From Parapristionchus giblindavisi (Eukaryota; Nematoda; Chromadorea; Rhabditida; Diplogasteridae), in the NCBI GenBank assembly GCA_943737045.1, contig CALSFV010000054.1:186001-250000 (forward strand): 64,000 bases of DNA. Direction: 5' to 3'. A model generated the notes under the pieces. The model did no database searches. It was not told the DNA's origin and saw only the letters and a list, made by a program, of their open reading frames with translations. Below, piece by piece: positions 43,870 through 57,000 of this stretch; position 1 is the stretch's first letter; the number at the start of each line of letters is the position of its first letter. The position numbers and the translations under genes are program-made.

Positions 43870-45047
43870 GGAGGACTACCGTACCCCTCCCAATATCGAT
43901 TGAATTAGAATCAAATTCCCGCGTCAAGATTGTATCGATTGGTTTTACTACTGTATACGTGCTTTGTTTGTAACGATTCTTTTGTTGTATGTGTGTTATA
44001 ACAGAGAGAATTTTAGAGTAATAATTATATTGGTCTAATGTACTTATATATGTGTGCATCAGTATCTTTTGCAAATTGTAGATATAAAAGTGTACTGTAG
44101 ATTTATCTTTCCCTGAATGAAGGTTACTGTAGGTTGCTCTTGTCGAGACCTCTTTCCCGTCAACATTCATTGCATGGTTGCTTGCTCGTTGTTTTTCTCT
44201 CCCATTGAACTGTGTTGGCTCGCCAGTCTATGAAAGAGATGGTGTGATCATGGTTGTGTCTTTTCCCAAACTACCGTACTCTTCTACACCAATTCTGCCT
44301 ACGGTCCTCCGTTTCTTGTTGGACTTTTCAGTCTCAGCTCCCCCTTCTTTGTGATGTGATTTTGTATTTGTCAATTGAGCAATGTTTAGGATTATTGATC
44401 GACTAATTATGATACAGTGCTCTCCACTTACAGTAATTTAACATAACACATCCCCCTTTTCGCTTAATTTGTACTGTATTGTGTTCTCACAGAAGCTATG
44501 ATATCATACATATTTATGTTCATGAAGCACACGCGGCAAAAGTTTCTCCTTTTTTATATTGTATTGCTTTCTATCACTATTTTGATTCAGACTATATATT
44601 TATTCTATTTGAACCATTTTTGTTATAAGTATACTTTACATAAAGCTATAAAGGATAATGTAAATTCGTTCGTTAGAATGTCCTTAAAGTTGAATGCAGA
44701 GGTGTGTTAAACAAAAAGATGTATGGATATAGTGTGGACAATCTCCATTGGACATAAAAAAACTTCTGAAAATTAAAAAAAAACAGTTCATGATAATAAA
44801 ATACAGTTACAGTAATATAGCGCGTGTACTTAAGGAATTCTCTCTTATCCCATTTCAACAATTGTTACACCAACACATACGTACTACGTTTTGAATCGTC
44901 CTATTTTTGTTAAGTTATTCGTTTAAATGTGCCTAGGGCAGTGTTTCATGTGTTCTCCATGCTTGGCTCTACTTCACTCGTAATGCCTCTGTTGAAAGCA
45001 AGCTTAATCTGTCGATATATTCTTGAAAATTTAAATATTCAGTGGCC
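43870..45047. other. Intergenic region between AP-1 gamma and UPF1
   Basis: It is the 3' UTR of AP-1 gamma followed by the UPF1 upstream region, 1.18 kb, AT-rich, in the same orientation. No RNA gene or promoter box is identified with confidence. A 70-codon hydrophobic open frame at 44498-44710 is probably AT-composition noise. Confidence 0.5.
45030..45042 (+). promoter_or_regulatory. Splice acceptor 5 nt before the UPF1 ATG
   Basis: The sequence tttaaatattcag ends at 45042, and the ATG starts at 45048. An acceptor this close to the start suggests either a 5' UTR intron or an SL trans-splice site, as is usual in nematodes. Confidence 0.5.
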
Positions 45048-48000
45048 ATGGCCGATCTAGACGACGTCTATGGCGGCGATGGTGGAGAAGCTTTGACGTT
45101 CATTGAAACGATAGATGATGACGATGATGGAGGAGGTTTGGCGGCTGCCACGCAGGACTCGCAGTTTGACTATCGCGACTTCACGACCGGCACCCAGCAT
45201 ACACAACAGGTATGAAGATTCAAGTTTTAATCAACTTATTAGTAAACCATTTTTATAATTTTAACAACCATGATGAACGTTAAAAAGTAGTTCTAGCTCC
45301 TTCTATTTTGCCCTTGGTTAGAAATATCACTTTCAATGAGTGATCATACATAATAAAGTGAGACTTTCTTTACTTAGTTCACAGACTTAAATTGAGAGTG
45401 CTAACTGATCCTGAATTGGTCTATAGAAAACCAGAAATGTGTATTTCGTCGATTGAAAGTTATTGGTATACATTTTATTCAATTTACTCCCATATATCAG
45501 TACAAAATGTCGCAAGTAGTTCGTATTACATTGGTCTTATTAGGAATTGTTTTTCATTTCATACTTTGATGGATAGTGGAGTTTACAAAAGTTAGCGAGC
45601 CACTTACTGTTTGAAAGTTGAAATATGGAGGTCATCCCTGAATTGAATGCATTCTTTCCATCCGTTTACACGCCCATTATTTCAAAACACGATTAAAATA
45701 CTCGTGACCCTAGTCAGTTGACCATCATGGTGCCTCATCTTCTTGCTGGCGACAGAATCTTCAGACGTAAGCTATGGGAGATGGAGAAGAAGAAACCGAA
45801 GAATGAGAGGAATTATTCCCTACGTCCTCCTCGACCGTTTCACTTTGACTCTCCATCATTGTTGATGACGAAACTGTATGGGAAGATCTCGGATGGGTTA
45901 GTGGAGACTGGTCGTCTACTGAAGAATTGCCTAAAGTCGTGTCACTTCTACTCCGGAAAGGAAGGATTTCGCCAACCCACGGAGCGTTGATCTTCCTTCT
46001 CACTAAGACGTTTCCCGGTGTTTCAAGTTGCACAAATTGTACCTTCTTTCGATCTTTGTTTATGTTTGAATCTCGTCTAGTTGATGAAATTACGATTTTG
46101 ATGTTGAGTGTTTGCCTTTAAGATTCGCAAGTGGAAGAGATTAAAAAAATGTTTGTTTGACATTAAGAAAGAACATATTGATCCATAACGTGCATGACTT
46201 TTTTGGGTGGGAAAATGATTGTATCTTTGTTTCTCATTGTGCACTTCCATTTTTCATGGAGTGAGAAGTATTATACAGTTTAGAAGGAGGAACGTTTCTG
46301 TTTTCTTTGAATTCATTTTAAAGATCGATAAAGCAAATCATACGTGGACTACCATTCACTTTTTGTTTCTGCACGCAAGAAGATACTTGATTTGTGCCAT
46401 AGTCTGCAAAAAAGCTCACTTTGTCTCTGAATTCTTTGAAGATTTGCAGATCTTTTGATCTTGCAGCCAAGCACGCAGTTTTGTAAACTGAAATGAATGT
46501 ATTCATTAGAATTCGTAATAGATCAACAAATGATAAACCATTTTAACCATTCCAAGCACATCTATTTACAGCATCATCATCATCATGATTCTGGATCGCT
46601 CTCGCTCGCGGACAGCCGCGTTGCCGCGAGTGCTGTGGACGATCTACAGTTCCAGGATGTGGATGATGAATCTGGTGGAGCGATCGTAGATGCAGATCTC
46701 CCACCCCATGCCTGCAGGTGGGAATATTTTGTGTATTGATTGGGATGATTATTGATTTTTCATTAGTCTAAAGTTCAAAGATCAGACGATATCTTTCAGA
46801 TATTGTGGCATTCACGAGCCTGCCAGCGTTGCCATGTGTACGATCTGTCATAAGTGGTTCTGTAATGGGAAAGGAGCGACGAGTGGGGCGCACTTGGTGC
46901 ACCATATGGTGCGATCCCAACACAAGGAGGTATACGGTATTTTCGATTATTGATTGGTTGTTGTATAATTATCATTGAAAATGAATTTCGCTTGTTTTAT
47001 TTGTGTCTTGCGATTATAACTTTATATATTTACTGAACATGAAATACTTGTTGATATCACGTTTCAATGTCTTTTTAAGGATATCTTTGTTACCTTTTCT
47101 GCTATTATACAGTGCGGGACATAATGATATGACACCCCTAATATTTTGGGATTCTGACCGAATTTGGAATGGAAATCAAAAGAGGTATATACCATTTGTA
47201 TCCACCTCTCGGATAACTAAGGTAGCCCACGTATGAGGAAATTCAATTTCCCGGTCAACGAGAAAATAATGATTTTCCGAAATTTTAACGGGACATAATG
47301 ATGCTTTTTTTTCATGAGATATTATTTCATGAGATATGAGATACCCTGCTTTTTTCATGAGATATTATTTTTTTCAAACTTTTGCATAACAGCAATGAAT
47401 CATCAACAGGTTAGTAATCAATGTTATGGCACTTCCTCGAGATTGTACCTAAGATCCGAATGGGCACGCTTCCATAGAGGGCAGAAATCACATGAGGCTC
47501 GATGCCGTCGTTCTCGTTTTTGATGCCATCTTTCAACTCGGCAACGGACGCATATTGTTTGTTGTTCTTGTACACACGACTAACAAGGATGCCCCACATG
47601 TTCTACATGGGGTTTGCATCGAGGTTGCCCGCAGGACATGGAATAACTGGGATGTTCTCGACTGTGAACAATGGTTTTGAGGGAAGTTGTTGGCGAAGGA
47701 GGCGCCGTCTTTCTTGGAGATCAGATGGTCCTCATGAACGGAACGAGGGTAGTCTGGTGCATCACCCGATACTCCCCATCATACATTTTCGGTACCCTCG
47801 CCGTCTATTTTTATATAGTGGGTCAATTCTCGAAATAGGGTGGGTTGATTCACAAAATTCGTTATTTTCGCATAAAAATCGTCATTTTTAGCTTCATTCT
47901 TTTATCAAGTGGCCTAAAATGGGCCTTATATAGTGGGTCAATCCTCGCACTGCGAGGGTATGGCAATGTATGCTCCCCATAGTCCATCCTGCTGGAGCGG

Positions 48001-51000
48001 AAGGAGATGGGCGGCATGTCGAATTTTAAGTACGCGCCACAGTACGGTACGATATTGTTTTTCTAAAAAATTGAAATTACCAGTTTCTGATCGCATTCAC
48101 CGATGAGAAGAAGATCAACCCCTATAGTCCGGACGGCTATAACTGCTTCTGACGTGAGTTCCTCAAGGAATCACGTTATTTCAGCAGGATGAACTTCGGT
48201 CATGTTCTGCGGCGCGTTCTTAAAATTCGACATGCCGCCCGTCTCCTTCCGCTCCAGCAGGATGGACTATGGGGAGTATTGGGTGATGCACCAGACTACC
48301 CTCGTTCCGTTCATGTGGAAGAGCCGTGCCCGCCATCTGATCTCCAAGAAAGACGGCGCCTCCTTCGCCAACAACTTCCCTCAAAACCATTGTTCACAGT
48401 CGAGGACATCCCAGTTATTCCATGTCCTGCGGGCAAGCTCGATGCAAACCCCATGTAGAACATGTGGGGCATCCTTGTTAGTCGTGTGTACAAGAACAAC
48501 AAACAATATGCGTCCGTTGCCGAGTTGAAAGATGGCATCAAAAACGAGAACGACGGCATCGAGCCTCATGTGATTCTGCCCTCTATGGAAGCGTGCCCAT
48601 TCGGATCTTAGGTCCAATCTCGAGGAAAGGCCATAACATTGATTACTAACCTGTTGATGATTCATTGCTGTTATGCAGAAGTTTGATAAAAATAGTAACT
48701 CATGAAAAAAACAGGGTGTCATATCATTATGTCCCGTTAAAATTTCGGAAAATCATTATTTTCTCGTTGACCGGGAAATTGAATTTCCTCATACGTGGGC
48801 TACCTTAGTTATCCAAGAGGTGGATACAAATGGTATATACCTCTTTTGATTTCCATTCCAAATTCGGTCAGAATCACAAAATTTTAGCGGTGTCATATCA
48901 TTATGTCCCGCACTGTATACGAGTTCATTTTTATATAATTAATTAACATGGTTGCAGCTCTGCTTACACAAGGAGTCAGCACTGGGCGAGACGCAGATCG
49001 AGTGTTACCAATGTGGATGCAAGAATATCTTCCAGTTGGGATTCATCCCTGCTAAGGTTTATTAATCTAGTGATTATTGATTTATCGATTGGATGCGTCT
49101 TGAGATTTTACACTAATTAGAATGGAGATTTCAATGGTTGGATAAGCATGTTGATCTTTGATATCTAGCAAAAATTCTTTGCTTTACTTCTTTACTGATC
49201 TGTTGTTAGTCGATAATAAATTGATAAATATGATTCACGATATTGATAATCCCATCGATTAATCGTTACTATTAAGGCTGATTCTCTCGTCGTCATTCTC
49301 TGTCGTACTCCATGCGCACAGCAGGCTGCTCAGGTGGATGAGAACTGGTCCAGCGACGATTGGAATCCATTGGTGAGTGGAGTATGGCGTGTAGATGTCG
49401 ATTTACTGTTTTAAAATTTATAATTGGTCGTGCATATGAATTTATGGGATTGCTGGCATGTATTAGAAGCTAAGGGTGGGTTGAATGAATGAATAAGCTA
49501 TGAAACATGAATGTGCGAGGTAGTTTGGTTGACGAGTATTGATCGAGTAATCGATTGATGGGTAACTATTTTTATGTTTGTATTAAAATTTGACTTGGAT
49601 TTATTGCTTGACGTGGTTGACGGATTGCAAATTTGGATCATTTAATTAATCTTAGGTCGCGGTTTTTTGCTACTTGATTATTGGCACGTATCAATATAGT
49701 AGAGCAGGTTGTACTAATGAATAAGGCTTGAAACTTGAATGCGCGAGGTTTATACTAGGAAGAATAACTGTTATTTTTCTTTAAGGAAAGATTCAGTGGT
49801 TGTTTATGTTAAAGTGAACTAAAACTGTTAAACTGCAATTCAACTTGTTGCATTTGTTGCATGCATAAATCGCATTGACCTCGAAATGTATCCTGGATGT
49901 ATATTTTCATTTACATTGACATTTTAAACAAATTTATCGGCTGGTTTTGTTATGCTGGGTTGCCATGAAATTTCTCCATTATGATCGATCATTGGATGTG
50001 TCTACGATTAAATATGAAATGTCAATTTCATCATAATTAATGTAGGTATCCGAGAAGGCTCTGCTCCCATGGTTGCTCACCGTACCCTCTCAGCACGCAC
50101 AAGCTCGTGCTCGTCAGGTACGGTATCTCTTGTTACGGTAGTAGTTCAATTGGGTCAGGCCCTTGCCTGGCTACAGTTATTGTCCGAGGTGTTTGATTAA
50201 TAGATTTTTGCATTTTAATCAATCAATAATCGATAATCTTACAGGTGAAGGCAGCCCAGATCTACAAGTTGGAAGATGTGTGGAAGGACAATCCAAATGC
50301 GACCCTGGAGGATATCGAGAAACGAGGAATGGCCACTGAGTTGGAGGCTGTACAGTTGGCGTAAGTCTATGTCGGATTAGTGGTTCTTATTAGATTGTAG
50401 CTGAAACGGGAGTACGCAGGGTTACTTTGGAGTGGTTTTTGTGCCGAATGACTCTTAATATACTCTAAAGGGAAGTATAGACAGAAATTATTTGTTGTTC
50501 TTAACCTGGTGATTTGTTGTTTCTATTCTTTCTAATTAGTCACTTGTTCATCTGGCCAAGTGGTTTTAGCATATCCGTTTTTTTTTAAATATCAGATATT
50601 ATTAGGTATCAAGATGCCTTCCAATATCGTCGCATCTTCACTGCTCTCATTGAGGAGGAGGCTGACTTTGACAAGCGAATGAAGGTCGGTGTGGTTTAGA
50701 AAGGGGCGGAGCTCATTTTTACAAATTAAATTAATTAAATAAATTTGCATTTCAGGAGTCGCAGACACAATCGGTGGGCCATGTTCGATGGGATGTAGGG
50801 CTGAACAAGAAGCATATCGCGTACTTCAAACTGCCAAAGTTCCAAGAAGGAAGTAAGGGACTTATATCGTGATTTATGGAGGGAAGGCGAGTTAGTGCGG
50901 GAAAAGTAGAAACCATTGACAGAGGGTAGCAGTATCCTTGTAATGTCTTGCATCTGTCTTATCACGGGTCTCCTGTAAAAGTGTAGCAAAATCGGCCCTC

Positions 51001-54000
51001 TCTGCCACTAGGAAAATTTTTTGTCTCCGATTTCCATGAAAGTCTTTTGGTGGATGTGGTTGGGGGTCATGAGAAGGTAAACTTTTCGATCTCCTTTTCG
51101 AGAGAATCATTTCTATTTTTTTGAAAAGGTAATTGGAGAACTTTGAAGTGAGATACGATCAAAAAACGGAAATAGATCAAAAATCGGCTAAGTCCGTGAG
51201 CTATACAGTAATCGACCCTGACGGCCAAGAGATACGGGCAGTGAACTAGATAGTGATATTGTGCGTAGTTTGAAGACATAATTTTTGCAATAAAACGGAT
51301 GGGGTCAAGAAAAAAATCTCGAGAAAACTTCGCTTTTTTGGTCAATAAAAATGATTTTCGCGTTTTTCGCCCTAAATACGACTTAGCAGCGAACGGGTCA
51401 TAAACAACATTTTTGGAGAGCTTTAGAATAGGGTTCGAATGACACCTCTCTGTTCACTGTACGATCACAATTGATCGAGTTATGATCGTTTATGTGGTAG
51501 GTCACAAAAAATCGATAATCTGCGATTTTGGCTCAATCAAGTAGCTAAGCCTTCTCATGACCAACAACCACATCTACCAGAAGACTTTCACAAAAAATTT
51601 TTCCTAGTGTCAGGCGTTGCTACACTTTTGCAGGAGCCCCTTTGTTATTTGCACTATGTGAAAAAAAACCACTACTAGTCGATTTCTTGTTTCTGGTTTG
51701 ATTGATGAGTGTGATGTCTTGATGCTGTCAGTTATATCTTCTCACTGAACTCATAAATGAAAATCAATCATGTTTGTATTTATATTTTATTATATATTTA
51801 TATCTTACAGTTATTTCGTTAGTTATTTCCATTTGTTGAGGTATGAAACTGATGATCGGAGATGAGCTTCGTCTACGTCATCAACAGACTCTCAATGGAC
51901 AACCATGGGAGAAGATTGGACAAGTATTCAAGATTCCTGATAGTGAGTTATTCACTGATCAGAGGATCCAATATTGATTGATTTATTGGGGATGAGTTAT
52001 TGATTGATTGGAGAGATATATTGTATATTTTCACTTATTATTATTATTATTCCATCTTTGAGCCTACCCTAGATAAATGTGTCTATGTTTAAACTGTATT
52101 ATTCCACTTTACAGATCACACGGATGAGATTGGTCTGGAGATGAGAGCGGGATCGAATGAGAGAATGCCAACGGATGTGAGGATCAACTATACTTGTGAG
52201 GTGAGGAAGGACACGCCCACTTTGGGTAACAGACCTATTTGACTGATTGAGATAATGAATATATTATCTACTTTGAATAGGTTGATTTTAGTAGTGTCTG
52301 TAATTTTCATCCCGGTGCTTTCACGTTTCTGAAGCACGACTTGGTTTGGTTTAGTTTGATTCCACATTGGCTGTGCTTTTGGTAATAATAATATGTTTGA
52401 GTGGTTTACATCAACCATGAATATGTAATATTATTATTAATAATTAGGTTGTATGGAATGCGACATCGTTCGGACGTCAGACGAATGCGCTCAATCTACT
52501 ACAGAATGATGAGAAGTGTGTGTCTCCATTCATCTATCACAAACTGATGGGACACGATGTGGAGGAGATCCTATTCAAGGTATACTGTAGTCAGCAGGAG
52601 CACATGCTTGATCAACGAGATACTTACTCCGAGTATACTCTACTCGCACTACTCTACTCTACTCGAGTACTCGCAGTATACTCTACTAACTTTCAGGGGG
52701 GGGGGGGTGATTAGACTTGCTATTAATGATTTAAATTCAATTTTATCATTTGAATTCAGGTGAAAGTTCCCGCCCGTTTGACGGCTCCCGGTCTGCCTGA
52801 GTTGAATCCATCACAGATGCAAGCAGTGCGTACCGTACTCCATCGACCTCTCTCCCTGATTCAGGGACCACCCGGAACAGGAAAGGTTGGTGCACTGTAG
52901 ATATGTTATAGAGTTGGAGAATTGGGCTAAGCGTGTAAAATCACTTGTTGATTTGCCGTTTCTCATAAGGGACATCTATCAGTTGTTCGTCGTTCTTTGT
53001 TTTGTTGTGGTTCGGAAAAATATTTACCGAAAGTCTGATTTTTTCGATAAAAATATCGAAAAATTGAAAAAGAAAAACTTTCTATATTGTTTGTTGTGAA
53101 TATTGTTTTATAATTCAGACTGTGACCTCGGCTACGATCGTGTACCATCTGGCGAAGCAGACACAGGGACAGGTTTGTACTGATCATTCTTTCTTTGTAG
53201 TTTGTAGTTTGATCACCTTGATTATCATTATGCTCATTATTCAGGTGCTCGTGTGTGCTCCTTCAAATGTGGCCGTCGATCAGTTGGCGGAGAAGATTCA
53301 CGCAACCGGACTCAAGGTATACATGATCTTTTGGTTTCATTTTGAATATTAACTAGATTTATCTGATGATGTGTAAGTTTAAATGTTTAGCGCGACCTGA
53401 ATTCATCGGGTTGATCTTTCTGTGTGCATGTTTGGGAAACTTGTGTTGATATTTTTTGTTCAAATTCTTGTGACTATATCGTATGTTTGTATAGATGATC
53501 ATCTACAACTATCCTAATTAATGTATTATATATATATAAATAAATAAAATAATCATAATGATCATTCCTTAAGGTTGTCCGTGTGTGTGCCATCTCTCGT
53601 GAATCTCTCGGTTCCAACGTCGAGTTCCTTACTCTTCATGCACAGTTGAAGAATGTCAAGAACGCTGCAGAGTTGAGGAAGCTCCAGCAGCTCAAGGTAC
53701 GGTAGGAGTACTGTAGATGGAAGGGGGAGGATATGGTATGATTACGGTAATTGCTCGGGATTTCAGGACGAGATGGGAGGTCTCGATGAGGCTGATCAGA
53801 CCAGATACCTCAAGCTGAAGCGAATTCAGGTGTGTTTAGAATTTTACGTTGTACACCATTAGCTCTTGAGTGAGACTAATAATAATATTATATTTATCAT
53901 ACATGGTCGGGGTACCTGGAGCTCGATTCTACAGGGGGCATTCGAACGAAAAATGGTTAATTTTACAGTGGGCCTTAATTTTTTTTGCAAAAATTTCGCC

Positions 54001-57000
54001 TGAACGCCTTTTTTTACTTGGGGCATTCCACAAATTTTCGAAAAGCAATAATTTTACAGGGGGCACCCCCATGTTTGCGCCCATGTATGATATTTATTAT
54101 GCGGGAACTCTAAGAACATTTCATTTGAGGACACTTAGAAGAAAATGGCTACTGTGGTTAATAATGACTACTGTGAATACTTTGTTAATAACATACATGG
54201 GCGAGTTACCTGGAGCTCGATTCTACAGAGGGTATTCGAACGAAAAATGGTTAATTTTACAGGGGGCCTTCACTTTTTCTTCAAAAATTTCACCTAAACG
54301 TCATTTTGTGCAGGGGGCATTCCACAAATTTTCGAAAAATCTTAATTTTACAGGGGGCACCCCCATGTTGGCGCCCATGTATGGTTAATAATCATAAACA
54401 TTGTCATACCCTCGCAATTCGAGGATTGACCCACTATATAAGGCCCATTCTAGGCCACTTGATATGAAAGGAAGCTTTAAATGACGATTTTTAAAGCAAA
54501 AACAACGAATTTTGTGAATCAACCCACCCTATTTCGAGATTTGACCCACTATATAAAAAATAAACGACGAGGGTACCGGTAATGTATGGTTAATGATGAT
54601 AGTATAGGAAGCGGAACTGATGATGGCAGCAGACGTCATTTGTTGTACGGCGAGCACTGCTGCAGATCCGAGAGTGTCCAAATTGAGAATCAAGTAGGTT
54701 ATTGATTGCTTATATTATACTTGTCATTACTGTTTAATGACTAGAGAAAGGGATGAATTGGCTTCATAGGAGGGCGCGTGAAAACGAATTTTTTGACCGC
54801 ACAGCCTTGCCTTTCCATTGGTGCATTGCGCATAGCATTGTTCCGCAAGAATTGGAAAAAATTCCAGTCGAATTCGTCAAAAAATAGAAATGCGCACAGC
54901 CTTGCACCCCCTTCCCCGATTTGCGCACAGCCTTTCCTCCAGCGTGCCCACCTATGATTGGCTTATATAACATGAAAGTGAACATTCGTTCGCCGTATCT
55001 AAAATATGCTTACGCTCATGTCTACATAAATTTTTGGTGTATTGGGTCTCAAACGGAAAGCCCTGATTGTCAATAGAAGTTATCGTATCCATAGTTCAAT
55101 GATACAATAATTGGCTATCGTAGCCCACAAAAGGGTTTTTCACTTTCTACTCAACACACTCCAAAATGTACGTCGACCTGTACGTAAGGCAAATCTAACG
55201 ACAAATTATTATTGTTTATTTTGAGTCTCGTTAATTTCAACAAAATGGTGCACCATTGTATCATATTTATGTTTATGTACTACATGTATGTGATAAAACA
55301 TGAAAGTGAAGGGTGACTTGAAAATGTGAAAATGTAGGAAAAATCACTGTCATAATTGTATGCCCTCAAAGTGAGGTCATCTGAAAAAGTGACTTTATGG
55401 AGTACTTTTTGATGTCCAAGCGATTTTTTCAAAAATTGTGGTTCTTGTTCTAAAATGTATTTTTCTCAATTTAAAAAAAACACTAGGACACCAAAAATAA
55501 CACCAAAAAATAACTTTTTCAGATGACCTCACTTTGAGGGCATACAATTATGACAGTGATTTTTCTAAAATTTCGGTTCTTGTGCTAAAATGTGCCAAAA
55601 CTATCATAGAATACGTCTACATGCTTGGGAGAACCCATCTTGCAACCTCTCGGTGCCACATCAGTCTTTCCCGCACGCACTCACTATGCGTGCGCGCGCC
55701 CCTCCCCTCCCTTCCCTCCTCTGGACGTGCGCATCCGAAACGAGTGCATGCCCGCTTGACGTTTGCCGTGAAGATGGGAAGCAAGCTGCTTTCACCAAAC
55801 TGTGAGGATCACTTCTGGGATGGATTTAGCATATTTTAGCGCAAGTACTATATTTTTAGAAAAATCACTCTCATAATTGTAGGCCCTCAAAGTGAGGTCA
55901 TCTGAAAAAGTTACTTTTTGGTGTACTGAAGGCAATTGTGGTCCGATCAATACCAAACTTTCACGGTGTATTTGGGACATCATAAGGATCATTTTGGTCC
56001 CAAGTACGAGTCTCTAGCTTGTCTTGGAGCTGAGATGAGTTTGCTGCCGCCATTTTGCATCAAGGCCGCTGCGGTTGAAAAAATCGCAGCAACCTAAAAA
56101 AATTTTCTGATTAGCCGAGGCGTAGATCTCAAACTTATAGAAGAACGGTAGGTTGGAAAAAAATTTTCCTCGGAGTTATGATTTTTCAAAAAAGTGGACT
56201 TCGATTGCGTCATCATTACGCAATAACGAGAAATTTTCATGAGTCCACAATATCAGGGCCGGATTCCTCGATAAATTTCCCATAAGAACTCGCGAGAGCG
56301 GCCCCATAGCACGCTTGGTTCAATAAATATAACAAAAACAAAAAGTTGGCACTGACTTTCCGGCACTACTGTAGCTCAAATCTTGCCGTTTTCCAGATGT
56401 GTACTCATTGATGAATCGACACAAGCAACCGAACCGGAGGTATAATTATTTATTTATTTATTAATCGTTATGCTGGGCAATTAAACATGAATAATGAAGA
56501 TGGCATTGATGGAGTTCCGTCGCTTTTCGCGATTTTGCTTTATTCAAGTGAATGTAATATTTTAAGGTAAGGTCGGTAAACACATTGTTTTCAAAAGCGT
56601 ACCACTGACTTTTAGGATTAAGTTATGCATAAGAATGACATATGACTGATTATTTTCTTCATCTCCCTTATCATCATCATACCCTATTATAGGTTCTCAT
56701 TCCCATCGTCCGTGGTGTTCGTCAGCTCATTCTCGTCGGTGATCATTGTCAGCTCGGACCGGTTGTACTCTCGAAGAAGGTACGGTAGTCCTGGATATGC
56801 ATTGATTGATTTGATTGATCTATTGATTAATCTTTTCTTTTAGGCTGCCAAGGCTGGCTTGACTCAATCACTCTTCGAACGTCTCGTTATGCTGGGCAAT
56901 CGACCCATTCGTCTACAGGTACGGTAGATCTTTGGTTCTCGATTAATTTCTGTCATAGACACGGTGACAGTGGCAGATTCAGTGTTATATCGGTACGTGG

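Larger units (their letters stand above)
47110..48915. mobile_element. Tc1-like foldback element in UPF1 intron 3
   Basis: TIRs start cagtgcgggacataatga and are flanked by TA on both sides. Long arms (about 270 bases at each end, with gaaattcaatttcccgg and its complement) enclose two opposed copies of the same transposase 3' region (47391-47790 minus, 48189-48610 plus), so the element is a head-to-head derivative. An unrelated MITE (47781-47971) has inserted near the centre. The element is non-autonomous. Confidence 0.75.

Noticed and set aside
44498..44710. Small membrane protein gene between AP-1 gamma and UPF1
   Set aside because: Hydrophobic residues follow from AT-rich codons; no homology pattern and no promoter or splice evidence.
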